The notes under the pieces were generated by a model. It saw only the letters and a list, made by a program, of their open reading frames with translations. It was not told the DNA's origin and did not search any database. The translations under genes and the position numbers were made by a program. A stretch of DNA of 64,000 nt, from positions 62,001 to 126,000 of the forward strand of contig NZ_WOAC01000010.1 of assembly GCF_009749525.1 (NCBI RefSeq), written 5' to 3'. The stretch comes from Mesorhizobium xinjiangense (GTDB taxonomy: Bacteria; Pseudomonadota; Alphaproteobacteria; Rhizobiales; Rhizobiaceae). This document shows, piece by piece, positions 38,850 through 46,619 of the stretch. How positions within the stretch are numbered: position 1 is the stretch's first letter; each line of letters opens with the position of its first letter.

Positions 38850-39070
38850 TCTCTCACGCTTAGACATCCAGTCGACAATACGGAAGAAGATTTCCGAAAG
38901 TATGGGCCTTGAGCCCGGCTCCCACCAGCCCGTGGGCTTACTCAGCAGCAGCCAGGCGTGATCGCGTTCACGCTTGTGGCCGATCTCGTCGGGCATGAAG
39001 TCGATCTTCCTGCCCTATAGCGAGAAGGCATAGAGGTGCCAACCGGCTTGTATGTAGTAGCAATGCGGCC
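38850..39070 (-). pseudogene. Relic of a PPOX-like flavin-binding protein with internal deletion
   Basis: Minus-strand codons give HLYAFSL, a TAG stop, then GRKIDFM running directly into PDEIGHKRERDHAWLLLSK and TGWWEPGS. This matches the intact protein at 21264-21713 (LYAFSMPGKKIDWM, PDRIGHKREREYAWSLLSK, NWWEPGG), but about 35 residues between the two blocks are deleted. The N-terminus is not recognisable. From 39071 to 39207 no gene is seen; 39133-39215 is similar to the flank at 26028-26140. Confidence 0.82.
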
Positions 39071-39207
39071 CTTGAGTTGGGCCAGGTCTTGTAGAGTATA
39101 GCGCGCGAGGTCGGGCGGAGAGAACCGGTCCATCCATGAAAATGGCCTCTGCATTTGTCCGCCATGCGCGACAAACGGCTGCTTGTCGCGCCCCCGAAAG
39201 CAGTCCG

Positions 39208-39636
39208 TTAGTGTGCCGGCCACAGCTGGCGCAGCGACTTCTTCATGGCGTTGCGGACCTGGCGGATCTCGCCGGGCGAGATATGGCGGTCGAGCAGCCG
39301 AAACACGGCGGCGATGGCGGTATCGGCGTCGTTTGGCATGTCGTCACCCAGATCGCTTGCGATACGAAAGACGAAGTCGTCCTTCTTGCGGTCCCATACC
39401 GGGCTTTCCTGGGGTTGCCAGCCCTCGAAGAAGACGCCGCGGACGAGGACGGGAAGCTGCGCGGAAAGATCGGCGGCCTCCTCGGGGGAAAGCCAGTCGC
39501 GAAGCGCGTGAAGGACCGAGCGGAAGAGACGATAGGCGCGTGGCTCGCGCCAATTCAGATCGGCCGCGAGTTCGTTCACCCATTGCTGTGCCTGCTGCGC
39601 GGCCTGGGTGAAGCTGGATATGGTGGTGTGTGTCAT
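39208..39636 (-). CDS. DUF2267 family protein
   Basis: The 142-residue helical protein has the DUF2267 pattern: AQQWVNELAADLNW, RLFRSVLHALRDWLSPEEAADLSAQLPVLVRGVFFEGW and the C-terminal [28 protein letters not shown] lies 6-10 nt before the ATG at 39636. DUF2267 proteins are common in Usp/Hsp20 stress clusters and their function is not known. A relic of the C-terminus is at about 26110-26225. Confidence 0.88.
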   Translation of the reverse strand: MTHTTISSFTQAAQQAQQWVNELAADLNWREPRAYRLFRSVLHALRDWLSPEEAADLSAQLPVLVRGVFFEGWQPQESPVWDRKKDDFVFRIASDLGDDMPNDADTAIAAVFRLLDRHISPGEIRQVRNAMKKSLRQLWPAH

Positions 39637-39711
39637 GGCAGTGCTCCCGAAAAGCACTTATTCCCACGGTCGGCGGCCAGCCGCATTGAGCCGTATCAAG
39701 TCTCGCGCCGA

Positions 39712-40490
39712 TCAGGTGGTGCGCAACGTCCGTTCCACGGGAACGCTGAGCTTCATTTCGGTATCGTCGCGTCCAGAAAGTTCGACCAGCCGGCGTTCGT
39801 CCAGGATACGGAATTGCTGGGGGTTGATGATGCTCAAAACACGATGGCGAGCCATTTCCTGAATGGAGCGGCTGATCGATTCGACCGTCGTCCCCAGATA
39901 GGCGGCCATGTCTCGACGCGAGATCGGGATCGTTACCGAATTGCCCAGGCACTCAACGGAATCTGGTTGAAATTTGGCCGAGCGGTGGCGAAGGATCAGG
40001 AGAAAGGTGGCAATGCGTTCACTCACGGACTGGCAGCCCAGAAGCAGCATCCAGTTCTGCGCGATCTCGAGCTCATCGAGCATCGAGAGCAGCATCCGAT
40101 GCTCCACAGTGCAGGGAATTGCAAAAGCAAGCTTTCGAAGCCGGCACGACTGTAGCAGCATAGCGTCACGTCCGTTGCCGCTTCGATCGAAACGTTCGAG
40201 GTGGAGGAGAAGACGCGGCCGAACATGTCGGAAGGCATCAGGATCCCAACGATCAACTGTCGTCCGTCGTACAGCGTCTTCTGCATTCATAGCACGCCAC
40301 TCGTGACGGTGCCGACGAAGGGAGCTTCCTCTTCCTCACCGACGATAATTTCGCCTGCAGCATATCTTTTGATCCGGCCTAGGCACTGGAGTTGCCGGTG
40401 CAATTCCGGTTCCATACCTTGATATATGGAACAGTGCTGGGTGGTTGATTGATCGGCTGTGGGCGTGTGCAGGGTGGACAACGCGGTCAT
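39712..40490 (-). pseudogene. FNR/FixK-family regulator with a stop and a frameshift
   Basis: An ATG at 40490 opens the cyclic-nucleotide-type domain (LHRQLQCLGRIKRYAAGEII...), which ends SGVL at TGA (40287-40289). The same frame continues QKTLYDGRQLIVGILMPSDMFGR. Near 40104-40110 an extra two bases (TGTG) shift the frame, after which the dimer helix (LEIAQNWMLLLGCQSVSERI) and DNA-binding helix (RRDMAAYLGTTVESISRS) follow to the end. The recognition helix has the E-xx-SR pattern of FNR/FixK. It shows few of the N-terminal cysteines needed for an FNR iron-sulfur cluster. The two lesions should make it inactive. Confidence 0.8.
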
Positions 40491-40610
40491 TGGTTCCCTC
40501 GACAGGCAAGGATGCAATCTCGCGCCGCCGGTCGTTGAGGCAAGCAGCGGTCTGGCTGCGTTCTGTTTCCTTCTTAGGCGCCAGATTGGCAGAGTTATCC
40601 GCTTTGAACT

Positions 40611-40624
40611 TTGCTCAGAATCAA
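40611..40624. promoter_or_regulatory. FNR/FixK-type site upstream of the broken regulator
   Basis: TTGCTCAGAATCAA fits TTG(A/C)-N6-(T/G)CAA. Its centre is about 127 bp before the former start at 40490, so the gene and perhaps DUF2267 may once have been autoregulated. Confidence 0.5.
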
Positions 40625-40653
40625 AGAATTCGGGGACTCACGATCAGTTATTG

Positions 40654-40680
40654 AAAAGGCCGGATCTTTGATCCGGCCTT
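40654..40680. terminator. Strong bidirectional terminator
   Basis: AAGGCCGGATC (40656-40666) pairs perfectly with GATCCGGCCTT (40670-40680) around a TTT loop; the minus strand continues TTTTCAATAA. It ends the hsp20-to-SHOCT operon, 27 nt after the SHOCT stop. Confidence 0.85.
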
Positions 40681-40706
40681 CAGGCAGCGGTACATTGGGG
40701 TGCCGC

Positions 40707-41075
40707 CTATTTCTCAAGCACTTGTCGGCGATCCTCGAACTCTTCCTTGTTGATTTCGCCGCGGGCGAAACGCTCCCTCAGGATTTCGAGTGGCGTCAAG
40801 CCTGCGGCTGATTGCTGTAGCCCCGGGGTGGTCTGCCAACCTCCTCCCGCCCAACGGACGAGCAGGACCGTGACGGCAATCAAAGCCGCCAACACCAGAA
40901 TGACGGTGAGCGGTCCAAAGATCATCATGCCATACAAACCGCTCCCCCAGTCCATCATGTGGGGGCCGTAGACATACCGGCCTTGTTCCGTCACCTCCTG
41001 CGCCAGCGCCGGGCCGGAAAGGAAGCCGGTGATGGCACTTCCTGCCACCACAAAGAGAGTGAACATCTTCAGCAT
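40707..41075 (-). CDS. SHOCT-domain membrane protein
   Basis: The 122-residue protein has a signal-like helix ending PALAQ, a second membrane helix (FGPLTVILVLAALIAVTVLLVRW near 53-75) and a C-terminal SHOCT domain (LTPLEILRERFARGEINKEEFEDR). GGAG 8 nt before the ATG at 41075 decides the start. SHOCT domains are short helical oligomerisation units at protein ends. It is the last gene of the hsp20 operon, before a terminator. A relic of its C-terminus lies at 26226-26342. Confidence 0.82.
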   Translation of the reverse strand: MLKMFTLFVVAGSAITGFLSGPALAQEVTEQGRYVYGPHMMDWGSGLYGMMIFGPLTVILVLAALIAVTVLLVRWAGGGWQTTPGLQQSAAGLTPLEILRERFARGEINKEEFEDRRQVLEK

Positions 41076-41106
41076 TTTTAACTCCATCGCGCCAGGCCGC
41101 CGCGCT

Positions 41107-41574
41107 CTATTCCTGGATGAACTGGCGGATCTCGTCCGGCGTCACGTTTCCGTCCTTGTCCGCGTCGATGCTATCGAAGATCCGTTTGTGAATGGCCGAA
41201 ACTTCCTCGAAGGAGAGGCCGCCGTCACCGTTGGCATCCGCAATGGCAAACATGATCTTCATCATGTGCGGCCGCACAGGCCGCATGGGCATGGCGCCCA
41301 TCATCCCCGGCTGCATGGCACCCATCATATTGGGCATCATGCCGCCACCCATCATACCAGGACCCCCTTGCCCCATCATGCCGGGGCGGGCGGGCTGCTC
41401 TTCTTGTGGCGCTTCGGCATCTGCCTGGGGAGATGGCGCGGCCTGAGCAACAACCGGATGATGTGCATCATGGGACGTATCCGTCTGTGCGGCGGGTGCC
41501 GAGGTTGCGGCGGCTGTCACCAACGCCGCCAGGACTAGCGTCGTTGGAAATGCGGTTCTGATATTGGCATGCAT
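41107..41574 (-). CDS. Exported EF-hand protein with a methionine-rich segment
   Basis: The 155-residue protein has a signal peptide (about 1-29), then a low-complexity stretch in which Met makes up about a third of residues 70-100 (repeats such as GMMGQGGPGMMGGGMM), and two EF-hand loops near the end, DANGDGGLSFEE and DADKDGNVTPDE. The EF-hands should bind calcium. Met-rich stretches with histidines (DTSHDAHH) bind copper(I) in periplasmic copper proteins, which suggests a metal role here; this is inference. GGAGG 5 nt before the ATG at 41574 supports the start. Confidence 0.85.
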   Translation of the reverse strand: MHANIRTAFPTTLVLAALVTAAATSAPAAQTDTSHDAHHPVVAQAAPSPQADAEAPQEEQPARPGMMGQGGPGMMGGGMMPNMMGAMQPGMMGAMPMRPVRPHMMKIMFAIADANGDGGLSFEEVSAIHKRIFDSIDADKDGNVTPDEIRQFIQE

Positions 41575-41587
41575 GGAAACCTCCATC

Positions 41588-41821
41588 TCATTCATTGCAC
41601 ATATGCGCCGAGGCGCGACGCGCGCTTATGCCACCATTGTCTTCCCCCTGCCGGGGCGGGCGGAAAGCCGCTTGTGCCAGATGCTCCAAGTCCGGCTCCC
41701 AGTTGCTCAATCCGAGATACCGTCGGATCGCCGCGTCCGGGACGCCGAGATCGCGTAGGACCGCGATGGACAGTGCGAGCTCCATGGCCTGGCGGAGATC
41801 GGGTAGCTGTGATCGTGCCAT
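41588..41821 (-). CDS. Small hypothetical protein in the hsp20 operon
   Basis: The 77-residue protein begins with a helical N-terminus (LRQAMELALSIAVLRDLGVPDAAIRRYLGL) and ends in a basic tail. I do not recognise the family. It sits between hsp20 (52 nt) and the EF-hand gene (13 nt) on the same strand, so it is probably co-transcribed. Confidence 0.6.
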   Translation of the reverse strand: MARSQLPDLRQAMELALSIAVLRDLGVPDAAIRRYLGLSNWEPDLEHLAQAAFRPPRQGEDNGGISARRASAHMCNE

Positions 41822-41873
41822 GTCTCTTTTCCCGACTCTTACGTGTGCCCGCTCCGGCGCTGGCTTCGCCGTC

Positions 41874-42401
41874 TCACGCGGCCTTGACTTCGATCTTCTT
41901 GTCGGCCTTCTGCGCCTGAGCTGTCTTCGGCAGTCTTACAGTCAGGACACCTTTGGTGAAGGTAGCCTCGATCCTGTCTGCATCCACCCCGTCGGGGACC
42001 CGGAAAGAGCGCTGGAAGGAGCCATAGCGGCGCTCGGACAGGTAGTAGTCCTTTTCTTTTTCCTCCTTCTCTTCCTTCTTCTCGCCCTTGATCGTCAGCG
42101 TGTGGTTGGAAAGCTTGATCTCGACGTTCTTTTCGTCGATGCCGGGAAGCTCGGCCGTGATTTCGTATTCCTTCTCCTTCTCGACGAGATCCATTGCCGG
42201 CGCGACCTGCCAGGCGGCGCGGCTGAACTTCGGCATCTCGAGGTCGAGGACTGCACGGGACGGCAGGCGCCAGCCCAAGGGATGGAAATCGTCGAAGAGT
42301 CGATCGATTTCCCGCCGCAGGCTTTCAAACGGTGCCCATCCTTCAGCAGGCGTAGTGGACTTTTCGGATTTCACCGGCAGTTTTGTGGCAGCTTCGGCCA
42401 T
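41874..42401 (-). CDS. Hsp20/alpha-crystallin small heat-shock protein
   Basis: The 175-residue holdase chaperone has an N-terminal arm, an alpha-crystallin domain (about 68-160, MDLVEKEKEYEITAELPGIDEKNVEI to GVLTVRLPK) and a lysine-rich tail. It lacks the usual IxI at the very end but has KIEVKAA. It keeps denatured proteins from aggregating. AGGAG stands 9 nt before the ATG. It heads a four-gene operon with an FNR/FixK-type site about 245 bp upstream and no visible heat-shock hairpin. Confidence 0.93.
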   Translation of the reverse strand: MAEAATKLPVKSEKSTTPAEGWAPFESLRREIDRLFDDFHPLGWRLPSRAVLDLEMPKFSRAAWQVAPAMDLVEKEKEYEITAELPGIDEKNVEIKLSNHTLTIKGEKKEEKEEKEKDYYLSERRYGSFQRSFRVPDGVDADRIEATFTKGVLTVRLPKTAQAQKADKKIEVKAA

Positions 42402-42639
42402 GGATCTATACTCCTTGTTTCTCCTGGAACTACCAGGTGCCGCCGCCTCCGTCCGTGGCCATCGGGATCTCCCTGAAAGGCGCGCGGGCCGGAGGCAAGC
42501 GGACCCGCCTGTCAGGTGTCTTCGCCGGTCTGGTCCTCACGTCGCGAGATGCGCCTTGCGGCGGCTTCTGGCGTCCGCTTCTCCGAACCGGCTCAGCCTG
42601 ACAAGAGCTACATCAAACCGGAAAGGCAGCCGCAGGGCA

Positions 42640-42653
42640 TTGATGCGCGTCAA
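42640..42653. promoter_or_regulatory. FNR/FixK-type site before the hsp20 operon
   Basis: TTGATGCGCGTCAA, one base from a perfect palindrome, is centred about 245 bp before the hsp20 start. The 42402-42675 interval holds no gene. Confidence 0.75.
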
Positions 42654-42675
42654 CTTCGCGCCGAATTGCCCGGCT

Positions 42676-42981
42676 TTACGGAACGTCGTCTTTAGCCGCC
42701 CTGCCGCCTTCGCTCTCCCAAGCAGAGATGCGACGGGTCTGGTCCGCGTCGAACCGAAGGCGCACACCGACCCCACCAGCCGCGTCGTTACCGATGAACT
42801 TCGCGCCAAGCCTTTCAAGGCCGGCCTGCAATCGGGACATGTCGTCAAGGGCCTCGATCAATCCGGACGTCTCGAAATCGGCGATCCTTTCCAGCGGGAC
42901 GCCTGTTGTGTGTGCTAGCAAGGCGCGATCGACCTGTGTCAGGATTCGTGCGGCCCGGCACTGTTCGGGTGTGATCGCCAT
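42676..42981 (-). CDS. XRE-like helix-turn-helix regulator
   Basis: The 101-residue protein begins MAITPEQCRAARILTQVDRALLAHTTGVPLERIADFETSG, an XRE-type helix-turn-helix in the N-terminal 40 residues, then a C-terminal region with LGAKFIGNDAAGGVGVRL, common in small alphaproteobacterial regulators. The ATG at 42981 starts the family-like sequence, and GGAG is 9 nt upstream. It follows the HPF-like gene by 56 nt and may share its promoter. The target is unknown. Confidence 0.75.
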   Translation of the reverse strand: MAITPEQCRAARILTQVDRALLAHTTGVPLERIADFETSGLIEALDDMSRLQAGLERLGAKFIGNDAAGGVGVRLRFDADQTRRISAWESEGGRAAKDDVP

Positions 42982-43037
42982 GGGGTTCGGCTCCAATGGA
43001 TGAGTTCCTTCGGCGTCGCCGTGATCGGCTGGCGCGC

Positions 43038-43367
43038 TCAATAGCCCACCATCTGTTTCTTACGTGCGAGGAGCAGCCGTCTTGCGGCGCTGAACGCCTC
43101 GTGGATGGGGAGGTTGACGTTTTCGGCGGCGCGTTGCTTCGTCCCACGAGCCGCGTCACGATGATATCTGGTCCGGAACGCGCAGAGCGACATGAACTTT
43201 AAAGGTGCGTCCTGAAAGCTTCCTCTTTTGCGCGGCCTCGATGGCGACATCACAGCTGACGATGCGGTCGAAGAACTTTCGATCTCGCCGATACGGCGCA
43301 ACACGTAGCCGTCGAATGCGTCGGACGGCTCCATATTGCGGAAAGTGATCTTCGGCGGATTTTGCAT
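43038..43367 (-). CDS. HPF/RaiA-like ribosome-associated protein with a shifted middle
   Basis: The N-terminus (PPKITFRNMEPSDAFDGYVLRRIGEIE) and C-terminus (NVNLPIHEAFSAARRLL) match the HPF/RaiA (sigma-54 modulation) family found in low-oxygen stress clusters. The 36 residues between them do not. In the next frame the same DNA reads KFFDRIVSCDVAIEAA and RTFKVHVALRVPD, the proper family core. A lost base near 43270 and a gain near 43165 would explain this; together they keep one open frame of 109 codons. A FNR/FixK-type site lies 37 bp before the ATG at 43367. Confidence 0.65.
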   Translation of the reverse strand: MQNPPKITFRNMEPSDAFDGYVLRRIGEIESSSTASSAVMSPSRPRKRGSFQDAPLKFMSLCAFRTRYHRDAARGTKQRAAENVNLPIHEAFSAARRLLLARKKQMVGY

Positions 43368-43403
43368 GTCAGTCCCCAATATCGGACTTGCCGGGGCTGG
43401 ACA

Positions 43404-43417
43404 TTGACGGAGGTCAA
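43404..43417. promoter_or_regulatory. FNR/FixK-type site before the HPF-like gene
   Basis: TTGACGGAGGTCAA has both half-sites and is centred about 43 bp before the HPF-like start. From 43418 to 43535 no gene is seen; CCCG/CGGG flank ATCAA near 43533-43545. Confidence 0.75.
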
Positions 43418-43535
43418 CTTAGCCCCAAGGCTGCGCAAGGAAACCCCGTGTGGGAGAAGTGATATAGATCTTGTCGTTAAAGAGATGAGCGCCCGCTATC
43501 ATTAACCTCGAATCATCGGATTTCATAAATCCCGA

Positions 43536-44021
43536 TCAACGGGACGTTCGATCGAGCTGAGAATGGCTGACGCAGGGACGTAGGCCGGTGAGAGCAGTGT
43601 GGAGTTTATCGGCCGGAAGTTTTGTGAGGTCTTTGCCTATCTCGCTGACGACCAGCTCCTTTAGTGTCTGAGGGAGCAATTGTCGGAGAATGCCAAGCAT
43701 TCGCGGCTCTGCGACAATCGCCAGACGATCGAACTGGCCGGCGGTGTGTCGGTCCTGAAGATGCTCGCTCAACATCAACGCGAACCGTACCTGGCGATCT
43801 CGGACCGGATCGGAATGATACTCCATCGCAGACCGTCGCGCGCCGCACGATTCAAAGCTACGTCCCGGACGGTCGGACATGATTTGCCGAAGCGGCTTGT
43901 GCTCGACTTCGTAGATGAGATCGTCGAGACGCTCTCCGATTTCCGTATCGCACGCCAGCTTGCGCACGATGCGCGCCTTTGCACCATCCGCCACGAGAAT
44001 CCAGGTTCTCGGCTTCTTCAT
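43536..44021 (-). CDS. Host attachment protein family (baeRF-like)
   Basis: The 161-residue protein (TWILVADGAKARIVRKL..., DRPGRSFES...) belongs to the host-attachment family, named from Agrobacterium and related to release-factor-like baeRF domains. The family is soluble and no adhesion activity is proven. The ATG at 44021 has GGAGAAG upstream. A FNR/FixK-type site lies 79 bp upstream, paired with one for the divergent BON gene, so both sides are likely low-oxygen induced. Confidence 0.85.
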   Translation of the reverse strand: MKKPRTWILVADGAKARIVRKLACDTEIGERLDDLIYEVEHKPLRQIMSDRPGRSFESCGARRSAMEYHSDPVRDRQVRFALMLSEHLQDRHTAGQFDRLAIVAEPRMLGILRQLLPQTLKELVVSEIGKDLTKLPADKLHTALTGLRPCVSHSQLDRTSR

Positions 44022-44099
44022 CGTACTTCTCCGTTGATCGAGAGACTGCACATGCAGCTTTCTTCATGGGAGTCATGGGCCGGTCCAAGAGTGATCGCC

Positions 44100-44113
44100 T
44101 TGACGCGCATCAA
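44100..44113. promoter_or_regulatory. FNR/FixK-type site before the host-attachment gene
   Basis: TTGACGCGCATCAA, near-perfect palindrome, centred about 86 bp before the start at 44021 on the minus strand. Confidence 0.8.
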
Positions 44114-44137
44114 CTATCGAGAGGATGTGCTGATGCG

Positions 44138-44151
44138 TTGACGTCGATCAA
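44138..44151. promoter_or_regulatory. FNR/FixK-type site before the BON-adh unit
   Basis: TTGACGTCGATCAA has both half-sites and is centred about 86 bp before the BON start at 44230. It lies 38 bp from the site serving the divergent gene. Confidence 0.8.
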
Positions 44152-44229
44152 CGCCGTGCGATGCCATTGCGCCGATACTCGCCTCGCAAAAGGCGGGAGT
44201 GGTTCCCGCTGCAACAGCGAGGTGAAGTT

Positions 44230-44879
44230 ATGAGCGATATCGATCTGAAACAGGACATCAATGACGAACTCGATTTTGAACCGAGCATTGATGCTGCCGA
44301 CATCGGCGTGGCAGTCGAGAACGGCATTGTAACGCTGACCGGACATGTCCCGACCTACGCACAGAAAGCGACCGTCGAGGAGGTGGTTCGCCGGGTGAAG
44401 GGCGTGAAGGGAATTGCTCAGGAAATCGAAGTCCGCCCGTACGGGAGCAACCAGACGGCTGACGACGAAATCGCCAAACGTGCGATCAACATGATCCACT
44501 GGAATACGGCCATTCCCGACGGTGCCGTCCAGGTCAAGGTGCAGAAGGGTTGGGTAACGCTGACCGGTAAGGTCGAGTGGCAGTATCAGAAGACCGCCGC
44601 CGCGGACGTGATCCGCGGCCTTGGGGGTGTCGTCGGTATACAGAACAACATTGCGGTAAGGCGCATGCGTCGGTGTCCGACGTCAAAAAGCGCATCGAGG
44701 ATGCCCTGAAACGCAACGCGGAAGTGGAGGCCAAGGCGATCCACGTCGACGTCCTCGACGGCGGAAAGGTAAGGCTCGAAGGCCGTGTCCATGCATGGTC
44801 CGAGCGCAGTGCCGTCGAACGCGCAGCATGGTCCGCGCCGGGCGTCAATCTTGTCGAAGACCGCATTCGCATTGGATGA
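44230..44879 (+). pseudogene. Triple BON-domain protein with a one-base deletion
   Basis: From the ATG at 44230 two BON domains are read (GIVTLTGHVPTYAQKATVEEVV near 35-56 and GWVTLTGKVEWQYQKTAA near 105-122). Near 44655-44660 the frame then breaks into RMRRCPTSKS and stops at 44709. The next frame continues the family sequence (ASVSDVKKRIEDALKRNAEVEA, third BON domain GGKVRLEGRVHAWSERSAVER) to 44879. One missing base accounts for it. BON domains bind membranes or polysaccharide in the periplasm; here no clear signal peptide is seen. A two-domain product could still be made. Confidence 0.8.
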
Positions 44880-44964
44880 GTTCCAATCATTGCGTCATCA
44901 TGTGGAGGGAGGCGGATGCAGCGTTCCGCCTCCCGTCGACAGCCTGGTAGTGAGAGAGGCAGCC

Positions 44965-45951
44965 ATGAAGGCGATGGTGCTGGAGGAGGTGCGGAGACCG
45001 CTGGTCTTGAGCAACCTTCCGGATCCCACGCCAGGACGCGGCGAGATCAGGCTCAAGGTGGAGGCCTGCGCGGTCTGCCGGACCGATCTTCACGTGGTCG
45101 ACGGCGATCTGAAAGACCCGAAGCTTCCGCTTATTCCGGGACACGAGATCGTCGGCATCATCGACAAGGTCGGAGAAGGCGTCGACGAGGCAAGGCTCAG
45201 TCGCCGGGCAGGGGTGCCTTGGCTCGGCCATACCTGCGGCGCATGCTCCTATTGTCTTGCGGGTTCCGAGAACCTTTGTGACCAGCCGCTGTTCACCGGC
45301 TACACGCGCGATGGCGGCTTTGCCAGCCATGTGGTCGCCGATGCCGATTTCGCCTTTGATCTCGATGCGACGGGCGATCCGATTGCTCTGGCTCCGCTTC
45401 TGTGCGCCGGACTCATAGGCTGGCGCTCTCTTAAGATGGCCGGTGACGGAAGACGGATCGGCATTTACGGCTTCGGTGCTGCCGCTCATATCATTGCTCA
45501 GATCTGTGTCTGGCAGGGCCGGGATGTGTTCGCTTTTACCCGGTCAGGCGATACGGACGCGCAGCGTTTTGCGCTGAGCCTCGGTGCGTCCTGGGCTGGC
45601 AGCTCCGACGCCGCGCCGCCTGATCTAGTGGATGCTGCGATCATATTTGCTCCCGTCGGGGACCTCGTGCCGGCCGCGCTCCGGGCCGTGCGCAAGGGTG
45701 GGCGCGTCGTGTGCGGAGGCATTCACATGAGCGACATTCCCGCGATGCCGTATTCACTGCTGTGGGAAGAACGCCAACTGGCAACTGTGGCCAATCTGAC
45801 CCGTATCGACGCGACAGAGTTTTTTCCCATCGCCAGAGGGGCAGGAGTGCGTACCCATACAACGGTGTATTCGCTCGAAAGGGCCAATGAAGCGCTCGCA
45901 GATCTGCGCGCCGGCCGCCTCAGTGGTGCAGCGGTGCTCGTCCCGGGTTAG
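44965..45951 (+). CDS. Zinc-dependent alcohol dehydrogenase (MDR family)
   Basis: The 328-residue enzyme matches zinc alcohol dehydrogenases. Catalytic zinc ligands are in CAVCRTDLH and GHEIVG. The structural zinc loop is CGACSYCLAGSENLC. The nucleotide-binding turn is YGFGAAAHI near 168-176. Such enzymes interconvert alcohols and aldehydes with NAD(H). Residues around DEARLSRRAG (near 75) deviate from the usual GDRVG of relatives, perhaps by a small local rearrangement. It follows the BON gene and probably shares its FNR/FixK-type promoter. Confidence 0.87.
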   Translation: MKAMVLEEVRRPLVLSNLPDPTPGRGEIRLKVEACAVCRTDLHVVDGDLKDPKLPLIPGHEIVGIIDKVGEGVDEARLSRRAGVPWLGHTCGACSYCLAGSENLCDQPLFTGYTRDGGFASHVVADADFAFDLDATGDPIALAPLLCAGLIGWRSLKMAGDGRRIGIYGFGAAAHIIAQICVWQGRDVFAFTRSGDTDAQRFALSLGASWAGSSDAAPPDLVDAAIIFAPVGDLVPAALRAVRKGGRVVCGGIHMSDIPAMPYSLLWEERQLATVANLTRIDATEFFPIARGAGVRTHTTVYSLERANEALADLRAGRLSGAAVLVPG

Positions 45952-46034
45952 CCAACCGACCGCATCGGTTGAGCCGGGATATCGTCAAACAGGGCTGCAC
46001 CGTAGCAATCGAACGTCTTGGCACCAAAATTCGC

Positions 46035-46505
46035 CTAACAGTGCTCGTCCCGGCACAGAACATACAGCCGCTCGAGGAAAGGACGCTGACCGGCAATAAT
46101 CTTTTCCCGTGCCTTCTCGAAGCCGAACCATTCTGCGCGATCGACCTCCGGGAAGACTTGCATCCGGCCGCTGTTCGGCGGCCACTCGAGTTCGAAGGCA
46201 TTGCTGCTCAACGTTTGGGGATCGAAGTCGGCATTCAAGGCGAAGGCTGTGACGTATTTCCCGCCTGCCTGGCGGATCTCCCCGAGTGGCGACAACGCTC
46301 CAATGGCCTCCCATCCGGTTTCTTCAGTAAATTCCCGGCGTGCAGCGGATTCGGGGTGCTCGCTGTCGGCATACTCTCCCTTTGCGATCGAACACGCTTC
46401 CTCACCCCGGTTACGCCAGAACGGGCCGCCGGGATGAACGAGCAAGACCTGTACGTCGCCGAATCTAAGCCTGTAGGGCAAGATGCCGGCGCTCTTTCGC
46501 GTCAT
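46035..46505 (-). CDS. Nudix hydrolase
   Basis: The 156-residue protein carries a full Nudix box (GEYADSE...RREFTEETG near 43-64), which binds the metal and hydrolyses nucleoside diphosphates linked to other groups. MTRKSAGILPYRLRFGDVQVLLVHPGG at the start is typical of the NTP-PPase-like YfcD/RppH-type subgroup. The substrate is unknown. It is divergent from the second Usp gene, with a FNR/FixK-type site between them. Confidence 0.88.
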   Translation of the reverse strand: MTRKSAGILPYRLRFGDVQVLLVHPGGPFWRNRGEEACSIAKGEYADSEHPESAARREFTEETGWEAIGALSPLGEIRQAGGKYVTAFALNADFDPQTLSSNAFELEWPPNSGRMQVFPEVDRAEWFGFEKAREKIIAGQRPFLERLYVLCRDEHC

Positions 46506-46550
46506 TCGTCGCTCTCCACCTGTTCAACTTGGGCTCGCCGGCCGCTCCCC

Positions 46551-46564
46551 TTGATCCGCGTCAA
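46551..46564. promoter_or_regulatory. FNR/FixK-type site between Nudix and Usp genes
   Basis: TTGATCCGCGTCAA is centred about 52 bp before the Nudix start and 62 bp before the Usp start at 46620, so it could drive either or both. Confidence 0.78.
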
Positions 46565-46619
46565 CGAAAACAATCCGCCAATCGTGTTGCACTTCCGCGA
46601 TGCTGAAGGAGCAAACAAC

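Noticed and set aside
45956-45972. Hairpin AACCGA/TCGGTT after the alcohol dehydrogenase
   Set aside because: The stem is short and lacks a T run, so it is not called as a terminator.
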